IMG/VR virus record: IMGVR_UViG_3300006033_000032
Span: 1-53,682 of that record
DNA length: 53,682 bases
Direction: 5' to 3' (one strand)
Source of the DNA: a virus
A model generated the notes under the pieces. The model did not search any database, was not told the DNA's origin, and saw only the letters and a list, made by a program, of their open reading frames with translations. This document shows positions 38,901-47,640 of the stretch, piece after piece. Within the stretch, counting starts at the first letter, position 1. Every line of letters begins with the position of its first letter. The position numbers and the translations under genes are program-made.

Positions 38901-41900
38901 TCGCGCAGGGTCTTCTCGTAGAGCGGATGCGGGACGCGCTCATCCAGCTCGATGTGCGCCCACTTCTCACCCTTCAGGCCACCCGTGGTCTCGACGTCGT
39001 AGAGGCCACCGGCCTCTTCAGCGAGATCCTTGGAGCGGATGATCGACGCGTTCTCGACCTTGCCGTTGGACAGCGCACGGACGCGCTTCTCGGTCATCGG
39101 CATGTAGTGGAGGGTGTTGCCCTTCTTCTGCGTGTCGACGCCGGCAGCGTTGAGGAACGTGCGGAACTTCTCGAAGGCGAACGGCACCTTCGGAGGCGGC
39201 GGCTGCTCGCCAGCCTGATAGGCGTGCCAGAACTCGTCGTTCTTCGTGCCACGAATACCAGCAGACTCACTGAGGATCGCGTGGGCGTCATGGCCGAGAA
39301 GCGCGTAGGTGGTCAGGTGGTCGAAGCTCTGGCCGCCCTTGCCAGCGCCACGCGTCGGCGTCTCGTCCATGGTGTAGCTGTCACGCTCGCGTGCAGAGAA
39401 CTTCTTCCGCACCGGATGGTCCAGCTTGAACATGTAGTTGTAGCCGACGGCGACGGGGCGCTCGATCCACTTGCCAGTCTGCGGGTCGAACAGCTTCTCA
39501 GAATGGCTGAGGCCCTTCTTGTCCAGCGCGTCGGAGATCTCCTTGGCGTGGTCGCGACCATCGAAGTTCGCGAACGAGTAGGAGCCCTTGCCGTCGCGGA
39601 CGAGCTTGCCAGCCGCTGACTCGATGGTCTGGCTGGGGTTCATGCGGTTGACGATGCCGTGCGGATTGAGGATGACCTCGATGTGCTTCTTGTCAGCCGT
39701 CTGCGGCATCTCGTGATCGGGAATCACTGCCGAGATCGTGCCCTTGGCCGCGCTGCTCATCGACAGCTTGTCGCCGACACGTGCCGGCTCTTCGGTCTGG
39801 AGATGCACTTCGATGTGGTCGTCGCGCACCAGGACGCGCTTCACGACACCAGGGAAGTCCTCAGTCCACACCACCATGCGGTCCTTGTAGGGCCGCAGCA
39901 GTGCCTTGTGGATGTTGCCGAGGTTCTTCGCCGTGCGATCCTGCGAGTCGACCTCGGTCTTCTGCACCGCAGCGACGAGGACGTCGCCGGGCACGACGCT
40001 CGAACCGTTCTTGATGATTCCCTTGTCGTCGAGCTTGGCGAAGCTGTCCTTCGTGAACTTGGTTGGGAACTGCGCGTAGGCGAGCTTCTTGTCGACCTTG
40101 ATGTCGGGCTCAAGGTCGATCGACTCGCGGTGCACGTGCAGCGACGTGAACTTCTTCGCAGCGCTCTCGCTGATAGCGATGGCGTCCTCGAAGTTCAGCG
40201 CGTTCTTCCACGGCATGTAGGCGCTGCGCACGTTGACGCCGAGTGCCAGCTTGCCCTCGCGGCTGTAGTTGCTGTCAGCGAGCAGCTGCCCCTTCTTCAC
40301 GACGTCGCCAACCTTGACGACTGGCACATGGTCGATCGCGACCTTGGCCTGCATCGGGTAGTTGTCGAACAGCTCGTGCTTCACACCGGCGACGACGATC
40401 TCTTTCTTGGTGACCTTCTCGACCTTGCCAGCGACCTTCGAGCGGATGACGAAGTAGTCGCCGATGACCTCACCCATGGCCGTGCCGAAGCCATCGGTCA
40501 TATTCACCAGCGGCAGCTCGCGATTGATCAGGGGCAGCGCCTGCGTGATGTGCTTGCCGCTCATCATGCCACGGTTGGCGTGCGTGTGATCGAAGAACAG
40601 CGACGAGTTGCTGGCGTGGTCGAACATCGCACGCCCGGACGGGATGACGTACTCGACCTCGGAGGCTGGGACGACCGTGATCTCACCGTCGACGTTGGCA
40701 CGCACCTTGGCAGCTTTCGGCTTCCCGTCCTCGCCCTTGCCGACGTTCCAGTACTCGGGATAGCCGACGATGTGGCTGTTGGCCTCGGTGGTGTCGAGCC
40801 ACGTGAGCTTGCCGATCTTGCCGTTCTCGACCTTGTAGAACAGCGACTTCATCTTGTCGCCGTCCTTGATCGCGTTCACAGCGAGGTGCGTGGTTACGCC
40901 GATCTCGCTGCCTTCAGGCGTGTGCACGCTGTCGATGAAGCCGGCGCTGCCAGGGCGGAAGAGGCGGGCCTCGTTGGTGATGGCCGTGTCGTCCTTGATG
41001 CCGCCCTCGCCCTTCAGCGTGACCTTGCTGTTCTCAGAGAGGATGGCGAGCGGGTTGGCTGCTTCGGCGGTGTTGGCGAGGCCGCCTTCGATGCCGGCAC
41101 GACCACCATAGAAGCCGACGGTCGCGCCATTGAGCCAGCCAGTTCCGAACGCCTGGGCGAGCGTAGCCGTCGGCTTCAGCAGACGGTTCTGCACCCGGCG
41201 CTGGAGCATGCGCGTCATCTTGGTGATGCGCGCAGGGATCATGTCGTCGACATGGTGCAGCGTCTTGAACTCGACGTTGTCACGGTCGTCAGGCTCTTCA
41301 GCACCGCGCTGCACACCGAGGATGCGCTTCGAAGCGAGCAGCAGGACATCGAGGCCAGCGTGCGAGAGTTCGTGGCCGAGCGTGCGCTTGGTGACGTACG
41401 GATCGAGTTCCTTGCTCGACAGCCACGTCTTGATCGCCGCTACCTGACCAGCGGCGTCGACGTTGTCGAACTCGGTATCCTTCTCGACGATGCCGGCGCG
41501 AATCAGTTCCTTGTTCTGCTTGTGCGACACGACTGACTTGAAGAACTTCTCGACGTCAGCTTCACGGGCCTTCGTCTGGTTTACAGCCAGCAGTTCGCGC
41601 GCTTTCTTGTCACCACCCCATGTGTCGACGATCTGGTCGTCTGTCGCACCGAGCGCACGAACGATCGCATACCAGCTGACCGTCGAGTCCCAGACGCCGA
41701 TCTTGAAGATGCCGGTCTCAGGGTCCATGAACACCTTGAGCTGGCCGCCCTTCATCAGGATGAAGGTCTCGAACTCGCCGTTGGTCTTCTGCCGGGTGTA
41801 CGCGCCGGGCTTCAGGCGCAGCTGCATCGGCGTGAAGTAGTCGTTGCCACCAACCATCATCGTGCCGAGCGCACCCATCAGCGGCAGCGAACCGAGGTTG

Positions 41901-42238
41901 AAGCTCTTCAGCGTCTGCACGACCTTGCCGTCACGTGACAGGGTCAGGTCAGCCACGATCCGGCCGCCGAGGGTCTGCCGCCCCTGTCGGGCGTCCTGCC
42001 ACGCGTTCAGGCCATCGGGGTCGAACTTGCTGTCGTCGATGCGGACGTTGGCCGCCTCGACCTTGACGTTCGAGCCCTCAATCGGGAAGAGGCCCTGCAC
42101 GGCTTTTACCGTGCCGGCCTTCATCGCCGGGTTGACGAGCGAGTCGCGCCTGGGGATCGTCGGCAGGGCCTGGGTCGCGACCTTGAGCGCGTATTCCAGG
42201 TGAATCAGGCGGTAGGGATCGAGCCGTTTCGGTTGCAC
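35930..42238 (-). CDS. Single-chain RNA polymerase: fused beta and beta-prime subunits
   Basis: The 2102 residues read without interruption. Beta part (about 1-1030): HTPEGSEIG (439-447), NFEDAIAISE (from 682), VGDKLSMSSAAKGTISAVIPDHEMPQ (Lys824 and Lys832 match E. coli Lys1065/Lys1073), LNPHGIVNRMN and the GGQSFDHLTTYALLG C-terminal clamp. Beta-prime part (about 1041-2102): HIELDERVPHP, KERPVLYNRAPTLHRWGI, catalytic NADYDGDTM (Asp1427, Asp1429, Asp1431), zinc site Cys1742/1801/1808/1811 and trigger loop SERSTQLIMKAFHSGG (His1848). The N-terminal beta-prime zinc ribbon is absent. No alpha or omega gene is visible here. Co-directional with a sigma factor in the late cluster. Confidence 0.95.
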   Translation of the reverse strand: MQPKRLDPYRLIHLEYALKVATQALPTIPRRDSLVNPAMKAGTVKAVQGLFPIEGSNVKVEAANVRIDDSKFDPDGLNAWQDARQGRQTLGGRIVADLTLSRDGKVVQTLKSFNLGSLPLMGALGTMMVGGNDYFTPMQLRLKPGAYTRQKTNGEFETFILMKGGQLKVFMDPETGIFKIGVWDSTVSWYAIVRALGATDDQIVDTWGGDKKARELLAVNQTKAREADVEKFFKSVVSHKQNKELIRAGIVEKDTEFDNVDAAGQVAAIKTWLSSKELDPYVTKRTLGHELSHAGLDVLLLASKRILGVQRGAEEPDDRDNVEFKTLHHVDDMIPARITKMTRMLQRRVQNRLLKPTATLAQAFGTGWLNGATVGFYGGRAGIEGGLANTAEAANPLAILSENSKVTLKGEGGIKDDTAITNEARLFRPGSAGFIDSVHTPEGSEIGVTTHLAVNAIKDGDKMKSLFYKVENGKIGKLTWLDTTEANSHIVGYPEYWNVGKGEDGKPKAAKVRANVDGEITVVPASEVEYVIPSGRAMFDHASNSSLFFDHTHANRGMMSGKHITQALPLINRELPLVNMTDGFGTAMGEVIGDYFVIRSKVAGKVEKVTKKEIVVAGVKHELFDNYPMQAKVAIDHVPVVKVGDVVKKGQLLADSNYSREGKLALGVNVRSAYMPWKNALNFEDAIAISESAAKKFTSLHVHRESIDLEPDIKVDKKLAYAQFPTKFTKDSFAKLDDKGIIKNGSSVVPGDVLVAAVQKTEVDSQDRTAKNLGNIHKALLRPYKDRMVVWTEDFPGVVKRVLVRDDHIEVHLQTEEPARVGDKLSMSSAAKGTISAVIPDHEMPQTADKKHIEVILNPHGIVNRMNPSQTIESAAGKLVRDGKGSYSFANFDGRDHAKEISDALDKKGLSHSEKLFDPQTGKWIERPVAVGYNYMFKLDHPVRKKFSARERDSYTMDETPTRGAGKGGQSFDHLTTYALLGHDAHAILSESAGIRGTKNDEFWHAYQAGEQPPPPKVPFAFEKFRTFLNAAGVDTQKKGNTLHYMPMTEKRVRALSNGKVENASIIRSKDLAEEAGGLYDVETTGGLKGEKWAHIELDERVPHPLYEKTLRDITGLKQAEFYGLIMHSRWYDPKTGKIVDEPGEGRVTGEAAFKHVLDFNVDSKIRDLRQKLRTAVGSDANKYNRAVRYLRGLKTSDLDPFEAYMTKTVPVIPPKFRPIIEMSGGALRVADSNLLYRDLLLTTKSLADAKSAGLPKSMQTEARKHAYEAFGALIGVNNPLTHRDDREDASGFIDIIKGKRNKEGLFQRLVVAHRNDYSGRSTIEPDSNLGVDEISIPEDMAWKIYKPSIVRRMSQGGWQPAEAAEQVEKRTLAARQALDAEMKERPVLYNRAPTLHRWGIAAAMPRISEGKEVKISPLVCGPFNADYDGDTMSIFTPITDAAKNESFKLLPSKNLIYDRNKGLAYGVSKDIISGIFALTSPGSPSGKSYKTAADAIDAYRNNKDSLQMGSLVKIEGNPNPIAVGWLMFEEIVPKRFLAGISAPITGKKLDKLLERIATDSPADYNLISRRISQAGFEFAAAAGGITSSIKELVVDRSKINRLLTQLDNEVRKGSTIEERRKIFSSKQKAVSDQLTDIMKKHLEETNEGYHSFVVSESNKKIDQMKQVLATPLAVTDVNDKLVPNVITSSYAGGMSPSDYVMVTPGARKGLVARSRSTALPGFLAKEVAGNVGDIRVMEKDCGTKVGIDEPLNEADVDLLDRHLLNDVAGFKRNDPITPHVLSVLRDKGLKDVMVRSPMTCKSLHVPCQMCAGRDAQGKLHPIGSNIGYNYGQSVSERSTQLIMKAFHSGGTIGSGDSLTDGFARLKDLLSTPEQLKDQGVLAQVAGTVSDKRIAPQGGYYVTVRPTSGPTVEHYVPANRNMKVNVGDRVTKGQPITDGNYRPQEIAALQGGLAAQRYVVNDIRKSYEAAGATVRKPVIEVLAAGLMRTVEITDDGGEPSISVGDVMHENEFNALHAKNSKIEAKPVLLGLSHKPLESKDLLARLNFQRLDDSIRDVSSSAGSSDLTGSASPIAGLAYGATFRPAPLFDSAFHKTAEAETGA

Positions 42239-42247
42239 CGCAGAATC

Positions 42248-44650
42248 CTACGGGCTCTTAGAAACCGTGCTACTGAAGGCTTTCGCCTGATTCTGGCGGG
42301 CGTCGTACTGGTAGAACTGCTGGGACGAAGCATTGACTGGCGTGTTTGCTTCCGTCAGGTTTTCCTTCATCGACTGCTTCTTGGCCTTCTCATCGTCGGT
42401 GCACAGGTCGTTGAAGTTCATGTTCATGATGTCGTTGATCATGCCGATCAGCTTGATGATCTTGGCAATGCGCTGATTGTCCTCGATCTTGGCGGCCACA
42501 CGGGGTGCGCCATCGAACGACTTCATGTTGGTGCTCTTAGACTCCTGGGTGGAGGCGTCTGGCTCAATGCGCTCCAGCACCTCCACCGAAAGGGTGTTGA
42601 GCACCGGGCTGTCACAGTTGGCGACGAGGCACTTGATACCCTTGATGATGAGGCCGATCGCCGAGCTGTCGCCGAGTAGGTCAGACAGACGCAGGTTCAT
42701 CACCGCGTCCTTCAGGTTGGCGAAGGTGTTGAGGATCTGCTTCAGGTTCTGATAAAGCGCGACTGCATTGGAGATCGCCGAGAAGACAGCCATCAGCTGT
42801 TCGAGCCCAAAGAACATGTGCTGCTTCATGCACACGAGGAACTTCTGGCGGTCGCTGATGGCGAGACGCAGCTCCTTGATCGCGATGGCGATCTCCTGTT
42901 GGGCACCAGGAAGCCCTGCGATGCGGTTCTGCGATGCACGCATCAGGTCATTGACCTGTGCGATGATCCGCTGACCGCCGCGCTTTGGATCAGTCGTGCC
43001 TGCGCACTGGCCGGCATCGAACCGCTCGACGACGGCCATGATGACGCGCATCACGGCTCCCTGGCCAGCGAGGATGCGGTCGATGAAGTTGAACGTCCCA
43101 GGCAGCAGCTGCATCACGCGGCACAGGATCGTGAGCCACATGTACGCGGCTGCTTGGCTCGACATGTACGACCAGACGTCGAAACGGTCGTCGGCCTTCT
43201 GGTAGTATTTCTGCACCTCAGCGTCGACACGCTTGCGCATCTCGGCTTCCGGCAGCTCGCCGTACTTGTCCGTGATGTAGTTCGCCATGAAGTCTTTGTA
43301 CTTCGTGACGTCCGTGGTCTTGACGCTGTTCGTTCCGATCTGATTGCCTGCGTCGTCGAACACAGGCTCGTTGTACGTGAACTCAGGCAGGCTCGTGGCG
43401 CCAGAGCCAGTCAGTTCGAGATCGCGACGAACGCCGCTCACAGCGTTCTTCACCATTAGGATCAGCGGCCCGAGCAGCTTCCCGATGTGGACGTTCGTCA
43501 TCGCCTTGATGTTGTCGACGGCCGAGACGATGTTGCTGTAGAGCATCACGATCTGGTCGTCTTGGTTCTTCACCTGCTGCGCCAGACGCATGATCGCGTC
43601 GATCTTCATCTTGTACGTAGCAGCCGGCAGCATGTGCGTCATGCCGACGTCACCTGCTTTGTACGAGAGTGACTGAATGCCGGTGAAGTTCGACAGATGG
43701 CCGAGCGCCGTCTTGCCGATGTCCATGTCGCCGTCGTAGATGATCTTCTGGGCCTCACAGATCTTGTCAGACGCGTACCCGAGCATTGAGCGATCGAGTA
43801 CGTCATTCTTCGTGATCTTCTCATAGGCGATGCGCAGCGCTTCTTCGGCTTCACAGAGATCGAGCACCGTCGCAGCGTTCGGAAGCGTGACGTCGATTTT
43901 GATCGGCGCCTTGCTCGCAGACTCAGCTATGTCGATCGAGAGCTTCTTCAGGCGGCGTAGGGCATACAGTTCCGAGTCGATTGCAGGGATGCCGTACTCG
44001 AATGCGTAGATGAAGATGCCGAGCAGGTTGCCCTCGGCGTCTGGGCCGAGGAACAGCTTCTGGAGCGACTGGAGGACGTTGTTCTTGAAGTCGTTGAAGA
44101 ACGAGCCTGACTGCCCAGCGTCCAGCTGGCTGGCCATCGCGTTCATCGTCTGGCTCAGCATCTGCCCCTGCGTCTTCAGGAAGAGCATGAACGGATTCAT
44201 CAGCGAATCCTTCATCTCCGAGAAGAAGCTGTCGAGCTGGTCCAGCAGATCTGGTCCTTCACCGGGCAGAATGATGTCGCCGAGCAGGCTGAAGGCGTCC
44301 TTGAACGGCTTCATCATTGCGTCGCGCATCTTCTTCAGCATGTCGTTGTCTGCTGAGTTCTCCGGCAGCGCGAAGTACGCGGTGGCGCCGAGCGCCAAGT
44401 CGACGAAGCACGGAACAGTCCCGAGCCCCGGCGGCAGGAAGCCGTAGCCGATGTTCAGAAGATCACGACCGCTCTGGATGCTGCTGAGGGTCCCGACGAT
44501 CTCGGTCGTCACGCCGACTGCGTCGGACATCGCATTCGACAGCTTCTCGGCTGGGCTGTCGCCTACTGCACCGTATTCGTCGGTGCTCAGCTCGTCGTTG
44601 ACCGTCTCCTTGATCTGAGACGTCGTGTCCTTCAGGAGCGGGCTGGCCAT
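42248..44650 (-). CDS. Large helical virion-cluster protein between sigma and polymerase genes
   Basis: It has 800 residues, predominantly helical, with a small-residue hydrophobic segment near 70-100 (LGTVPCFVDLALGATAYFAL) and long amphipathic helices elsewhere (YMSSQAAAYMWLTILCRVMQLL). No enzyme motif is seen. Nine bases separate it from the polymerase gene and one base from the sigma gene. It may be a tail or ejection protein, or a partner of the polymerase; the family is not recognised. Confidence 0.55.
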   Translation of the reverse strand: MASPLLKDTTSQIKETVNDELSTDEYGAVGDSPAEKLSNAMSDAVGVTTEIVGTLSSIQSGRDLLNIGYGFLPPGLGTVPCFVDLALGATAYFALPENSADNDMLKKMRDAMMKPFKDAFSLLGDIILPGEGPDLLDQLDSFFSEMKDSLMNPFMLFLKTQGQMLSQTMNAMASQLDAGQSGSFFNDFKNNVLQSLQKLFLGPDAEGNLLGIFIYAFEYGIPAIDSELYALRRLKKLSIDIAESASKAPIKIDVTLPNAATVLDLCEAEEALRIAYEKITKNDVLDRSMLGYASDKICEAQKIIYDGDMDIGKTALGHLSNFTGIQSLSYKAGDVGMTHMLPAATYKMKIDAIMRLAQQVKNQDDQIVMLYSNIVSAVDNIKAMTNVHIGKLLGPLILMVKNAVSGVRRDLELTGSGATSLPEFTYNEPVFDDAGNQIGTNSVKTTDVTKYKDFMANYITDKYGELPEAEMRKRVDAEVQKYYQKADDRFDVWSYMSSQAAAYMWLTILCRVMQLLPGTFNFIDRILAGQGAVMRVIMAVVERFDAGQCAGTTDPKRGGQRIIAQVNDLMRASQNRIAGLPGAQQEIAIAIKELRLAISDRQKFLVCMKQHMFFGLEQLMAVFSAISNAVALYQNLKQILNTFANLKDAVMNLRLSDLLGDSSAIGLIIKGIKCLVANCDSPVLNTLSVEVLERIEPDASTQESKSTNMKSFDGAPRVAAKIEDNQRIAKIIKLIGMINDIMNMNFNDLCTDDEKAKKQSMKENLTEANTPVNASSQQFYQYDARQNQAKAFSSTVSKSP

Positions 44651-44651
44651 A

Positions 44652-45401
44652 TCAGACCCTGCTCATGTGCATGTTGAGCTTGTCGGCGATCGACGTGCGC
44701 AGCTGAGACACGCGTCCTGCGCTCATCTTCAGCTTCGAGGCAATCTCGTTGTTCGACAGCTTCTGCTTTCCGTGCGCGCCGAGGCTGTAGTCGAACACCT
44801 GCTGCTCGTCGGGCGTGAGGCTGTAGTAGGCCAGCATCGCGCGCTCGTAGTTCTCGTCGTGCTCGAACTGCGACAGCTCGTCGAAGCCACCAGGGCCTGA
44901 CTGAAGCAGGTCGCGCCGCATCATCTTCTCCAGCTTGGTCACGTGCTTCAGCGGAACGCCGAGGTGGTCCGCGATCTCAGCAGACGATGGGTCGCGGCCC
45001 ATCTTCTGCGTCAGGTCGCTGACAGCGGCTCGGTACGGAGCGATCTGCTGAATCTTGGCCTCGGGGATGCGCGCGACGTTCTGGTGCATCCCGTTGTAGC
45101 GGTAGAGCTTGTTCTTCACCGCCGTCAGCACGTAGGTGCTGAGGTTGGTGCTGCGGCTCGGGTCGTATTCCTGGAGTGCTTCGACAGCGTAGATCTTGCC
45201 CTGCGTCTCCAGAATCGGACGAGCGACGGGGCTGCCGCTCGTGTACATGTTCACTGCCGTCATGATCGGACCCATGAGGCTCTGCATGAGTGCTTCGAGC
45301 GCCTGCTCCTTCTTGTAGCCGACGGCGTTCTTCCACTCCTTGAACATGCGCTGGTCACGGGCAGCAGGCGACTCGGCACCTGGGGTACTGAAAGAATCCA
45401 C
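44652..45401 (-). CDS. Sigma-70-family transcription initiation factor
   Basis: The 249-residue product has sigma region 2 (ILETQGKIYAVEALQEYDPSRSTNLSTY-like, about 65-105; the DPSR...ST.Y.....I/VK pattern of FliA-type factors), region 3 (VARIPEAKIQQIAP ... LTQKMGRDPSSAEIADHLGV, about 110-155) and region 4 helix-turn-helix (LTPDEQQVF ... LSNNEIASKLKMSAGRVSQLR, about 195-240). Region 1 is absent, as in group 3 sigmas. It lies in one unit with the fused polymerase and tail genes, so it probably directs that polymerase, or the host core, to late promoters. Confidence 0.85.
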   Translation of the reverse strand: MDSFSTPGAESPAARDQRMFKEWKNAVGYKKEQALEALMQSLMGPIMTAVNMYTSGSPVARPILETQGKIYAVEALQEYDPSRSTNLSTYVLTAVKNKLYRYNGMHQNVARIPEAKIQQIAPYRAAVSDLTQKMGRDPSSAEIADHLGVPLKHVTKLEKMMRRDLLQSGPGGFDELSQFEHDENYERAMLAYYSLTPDEQQVFDYSLGAHGKQKLSNNEIASKLKMSAGRVSQLRTSIADKLNMHMSRV

Positions 45402-45403
45402 GA

Positions 45404-47626
45404 TCAGCCCTCCGTGATGCCGGCGTTGATTGCTGCCTTGATCATCCGTGCCGCATTCTGGCGGATAGGCGAGAGGAAGCTAGTGCCCTTGCTGAGAACA
45501 TAGGAGAAATCAGCAGAAGCCAGCTCGTACGGCCCGTACGCATTGGCACCAGAGGCCGACTTCATCAGCACCATGCGCTGCGGCGCAGCGAAGAGCTTGT
45601 GTGCACCAGTTCCCGAGCTGTCGAGGTCGTCGGGCTCGGCACGGCCGAACGCGAAGTCGGGATCTCCTGCGTCACCGGCCTTCGTCTTCTGCACGCCGGG
45701 CAGTGCATGGAACTCAGCGTACTGGCTGAGCGAGACGCCTGGGCGGTACTGGTATTCGAGTGCAGCGCGGCCGGGGTCCGGCGAGCTGTGGATGTTGGCC
45801 GCGATGGTGCTGCCCACTGGCTGCGAAGCCATGCTGAAGTCTTTGGTGTACGACGGAACGTTCATCACCAGTCGAGCCAGCTCGTCCAGGTTGATCTGTT
45901 TCGTCGCGTACTCGCTCTTGTTCGACGCGCTCTCGGTGATGTTCTGCAATGACTTCATGATGAGGTCAGTCGGCAGCATAGCCGAGTGCCCACCAGCAGC
46001 TGCACCACCGGACGACGAGTTCACATTCGACACCTTGGACACGTTGGTGCCGAAGACGACGTTGTACGCGTTCTTCTCGATGCGGTCGGGATAGAACTTG
46101 TCGCAGATCCACGACGCGAGCGGCACGTTGCGAAGCCGTTCGTCCACTGCATAGGCTTCGCGGACATGGCTGATCTGCAACGAGGTCGAAGGCGCACCAG
46201 TCGCGCTGATGATGTGCGTGACCGCGCTGATGATCCCCCAGAACGGCCCAGTCTTGTCTTCGATCAGGCACGGGAAGCCGACGGCCACATACGGAAGGAA
46301 CGTGCACGTCACGTTGGCTGACCGGGCGCCTGCACGAACGGCCTCGAAGTGCGTGCGCGCAGCGGCCTGGACGTACTCGATGTAGTCGCGCTCTTTGATC
46401 GTGGCGCCCGTGCGTGTCTGATCCGGCGGCAGCTTCAGCGGATCGGTGCTGACCGCCGGGCCGAAGTTCTCCATCGGCAGCGACACGAAATGCGGGATGA
46501 CACCGCGATGGTATTCCTCGGTCGTCAGGAGGTCATGGGTAGCACAGATGCCAGCGCGCATGCCGGGCGCACTGTGATCGTTCCTGAACGAGATGCTCGA
46601 CTGCTTGATGATCGAGTTCGTCACGATCGCACGTTCGACGCTGTTCACGACGACGAAGGCCGGGACTTGGACGTTTCCAGCGACGGCGCCGGTCTCGATC
46701 TGCGCAATGACGCGCGTCGGCTCAGCCAGGAAGTTGCGCGTCGCGCTGATGTCCACGATCTGATCAGTGAAGATCACGTTGCAGGCAGGAGGAATGGCGC
46801 CGTACAGGTGGGGGATGAACAGCATCTCAGGGATGCGATAACCCGAACCGACGACGGCGTTGTTGTCAGCTGCCTTCGCTCCCGTCAGGTTGACCATGGG
46901 CGGCGCGAGCAGCGGAACGTGGTGGTAGAGGGCGACGTTCTCAAGCTCCCCGATGATGCGAGAGAGCGTCTTGCCCTGCGACTGCTCACGGCCGATACCA
47001 GTCATCATCATGTTCAGCAGCTCAACGTTCAGCCGCTGCGTGATCTGAACGTCAGCGAACGCGAAGGTCTTGTTCGCGACTGCTCGTGCAGAGTGGTAGA
47101 AGGTGTCGACGGGCGACTGCTTCACCATCGCGTCGATGAGCGACATCAGCATGATCGACATCGGCGACTTGGTGTTCTTCTCGGTCGCGAGGAATGCCGC
47201 AAGGCTCGTTTGGAGTTTCGACGTGCTCGGGGCGTCGGTGCCGGTGACCAGCGACTGCGAGTTGGCCACGATCTGCTTCAGTGTCCCGTCGACGCCGAGC
47301 CCAGTCACCGACATCAACTGCACGGTGTCCCACATGGCGTGGAGACCACGGAACAGCAGCGAGCGACGCCGGGCTCCCTGTGCCGACTTCATCTTGTTGT
47401 AGCCGATGTACTCACCCTCGCACATGAACCGCCATGCGTTCGATACCGGATCGGCGAAGAAGACGGCACAGTGCGACCGCTCTGGCAGCGCGTCCCATTC
47501 GGGCACCGCCGGCACATCGACGGAGAACGACAGATGCGACCCGTCTGACGCGCTGATGGCGACGTTCATCGGCGAGAACTTCACGCCGTTGATGTAGACG
47601 ATGACGGATACAGCGAACGTGGACAT
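45404..47626 (-). CDS. Baseplate hub candidate
   Basis: The 740-residue protein opens with a beta-sandwich-like domain (TFAVSVIVYINGVKFSPMNVAISASDG). It contains a hub-like strand set, SANVTCTFLPYVAVGFPCLIEDKTGPFWGIISAVTHII (about 435-475), similar in layout to the gp27/gpD type of tail hub proteins. The C-terminus is polar and partly disordered. It lies among tail genes between a baseplate candidate and the sigma gene. The call rests on layout and context. Confidence 0.45.
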   Translation of the reverse strand: MSTFAVSVIVYINGVKFSPMNVAISASDGSHLSFSVDVPAVPEWDALPERSHCAVFFADPVSNAWRFMCEGEYIGYNKMKSAQGARRRSLLFRGLHAMWDTVQLMSVTGLGVDGTLKQIVANSQSLVTGTDAPSTSKLQTSLAAFLATEKNTKSPMSIMLMSLIDAMVKQSPVDTFYHSARAVANKTFAFADVQITQRLNVELLNMMMTGIGREQSQGKTLSRIIGELENVALYHHVPLLAPPMVNLTGAKAADNNAVVGSGYRIPEMLFIPHLYGAIPPACNVIFTDQIVDISATRNFLAEPTRVIAQIETGAVAGNVQVPAFVVVNSVERAIVTNSIIKQSSISFRNDHSAPGMRAGICATHDLLTTEEYHRGVIPHFVSLPMENFGPAVSTDPLKLPPDQTRTGATIKERDYIEYVQAAARTHFEAVRAGARSANVTCTFLPYVAVGFPCLIEDKTGPFWGIISAVTHIISATGAPSTSLQISHVREAYAVDERLRNVPLASWICDKFYPDRIEKNAYNVVFGTNVSKVSNVNSSSGGAAAGGHSAMLPTDLIMKSLQNITESASNKSEYATKQINLDELARLVMNVPSYTKDFSMASQPVGSTIAANIHSSPDPGRAALEYQYRPGVSLSQYAEFHALPGVQKTKAGDAGDPDFAFGRAEPDDLDSSGTGAHKLFAAPQRMVLMKSASGANAYGPYELASADFSYVLSKGTSFLSPIRQNAARMIKAAINAGITEG

Positions 47627-47640
47627 GATGCTCTCGTTTT

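Noticed and set aside
39659-41536. A 625-codon plus-strand frame antisense to the polymerase gene.
   Set aside because: The opposite strand carries unmistakable RNA polymerase motifs; this frame shows none and is a shadow.
35930-42238. The polymerase fusion as an assembly or frameshift artefact.
   Set aside because: The frame is continuous across the junction, both halves keep all catalytic residues, and a plausible linker lies between them.
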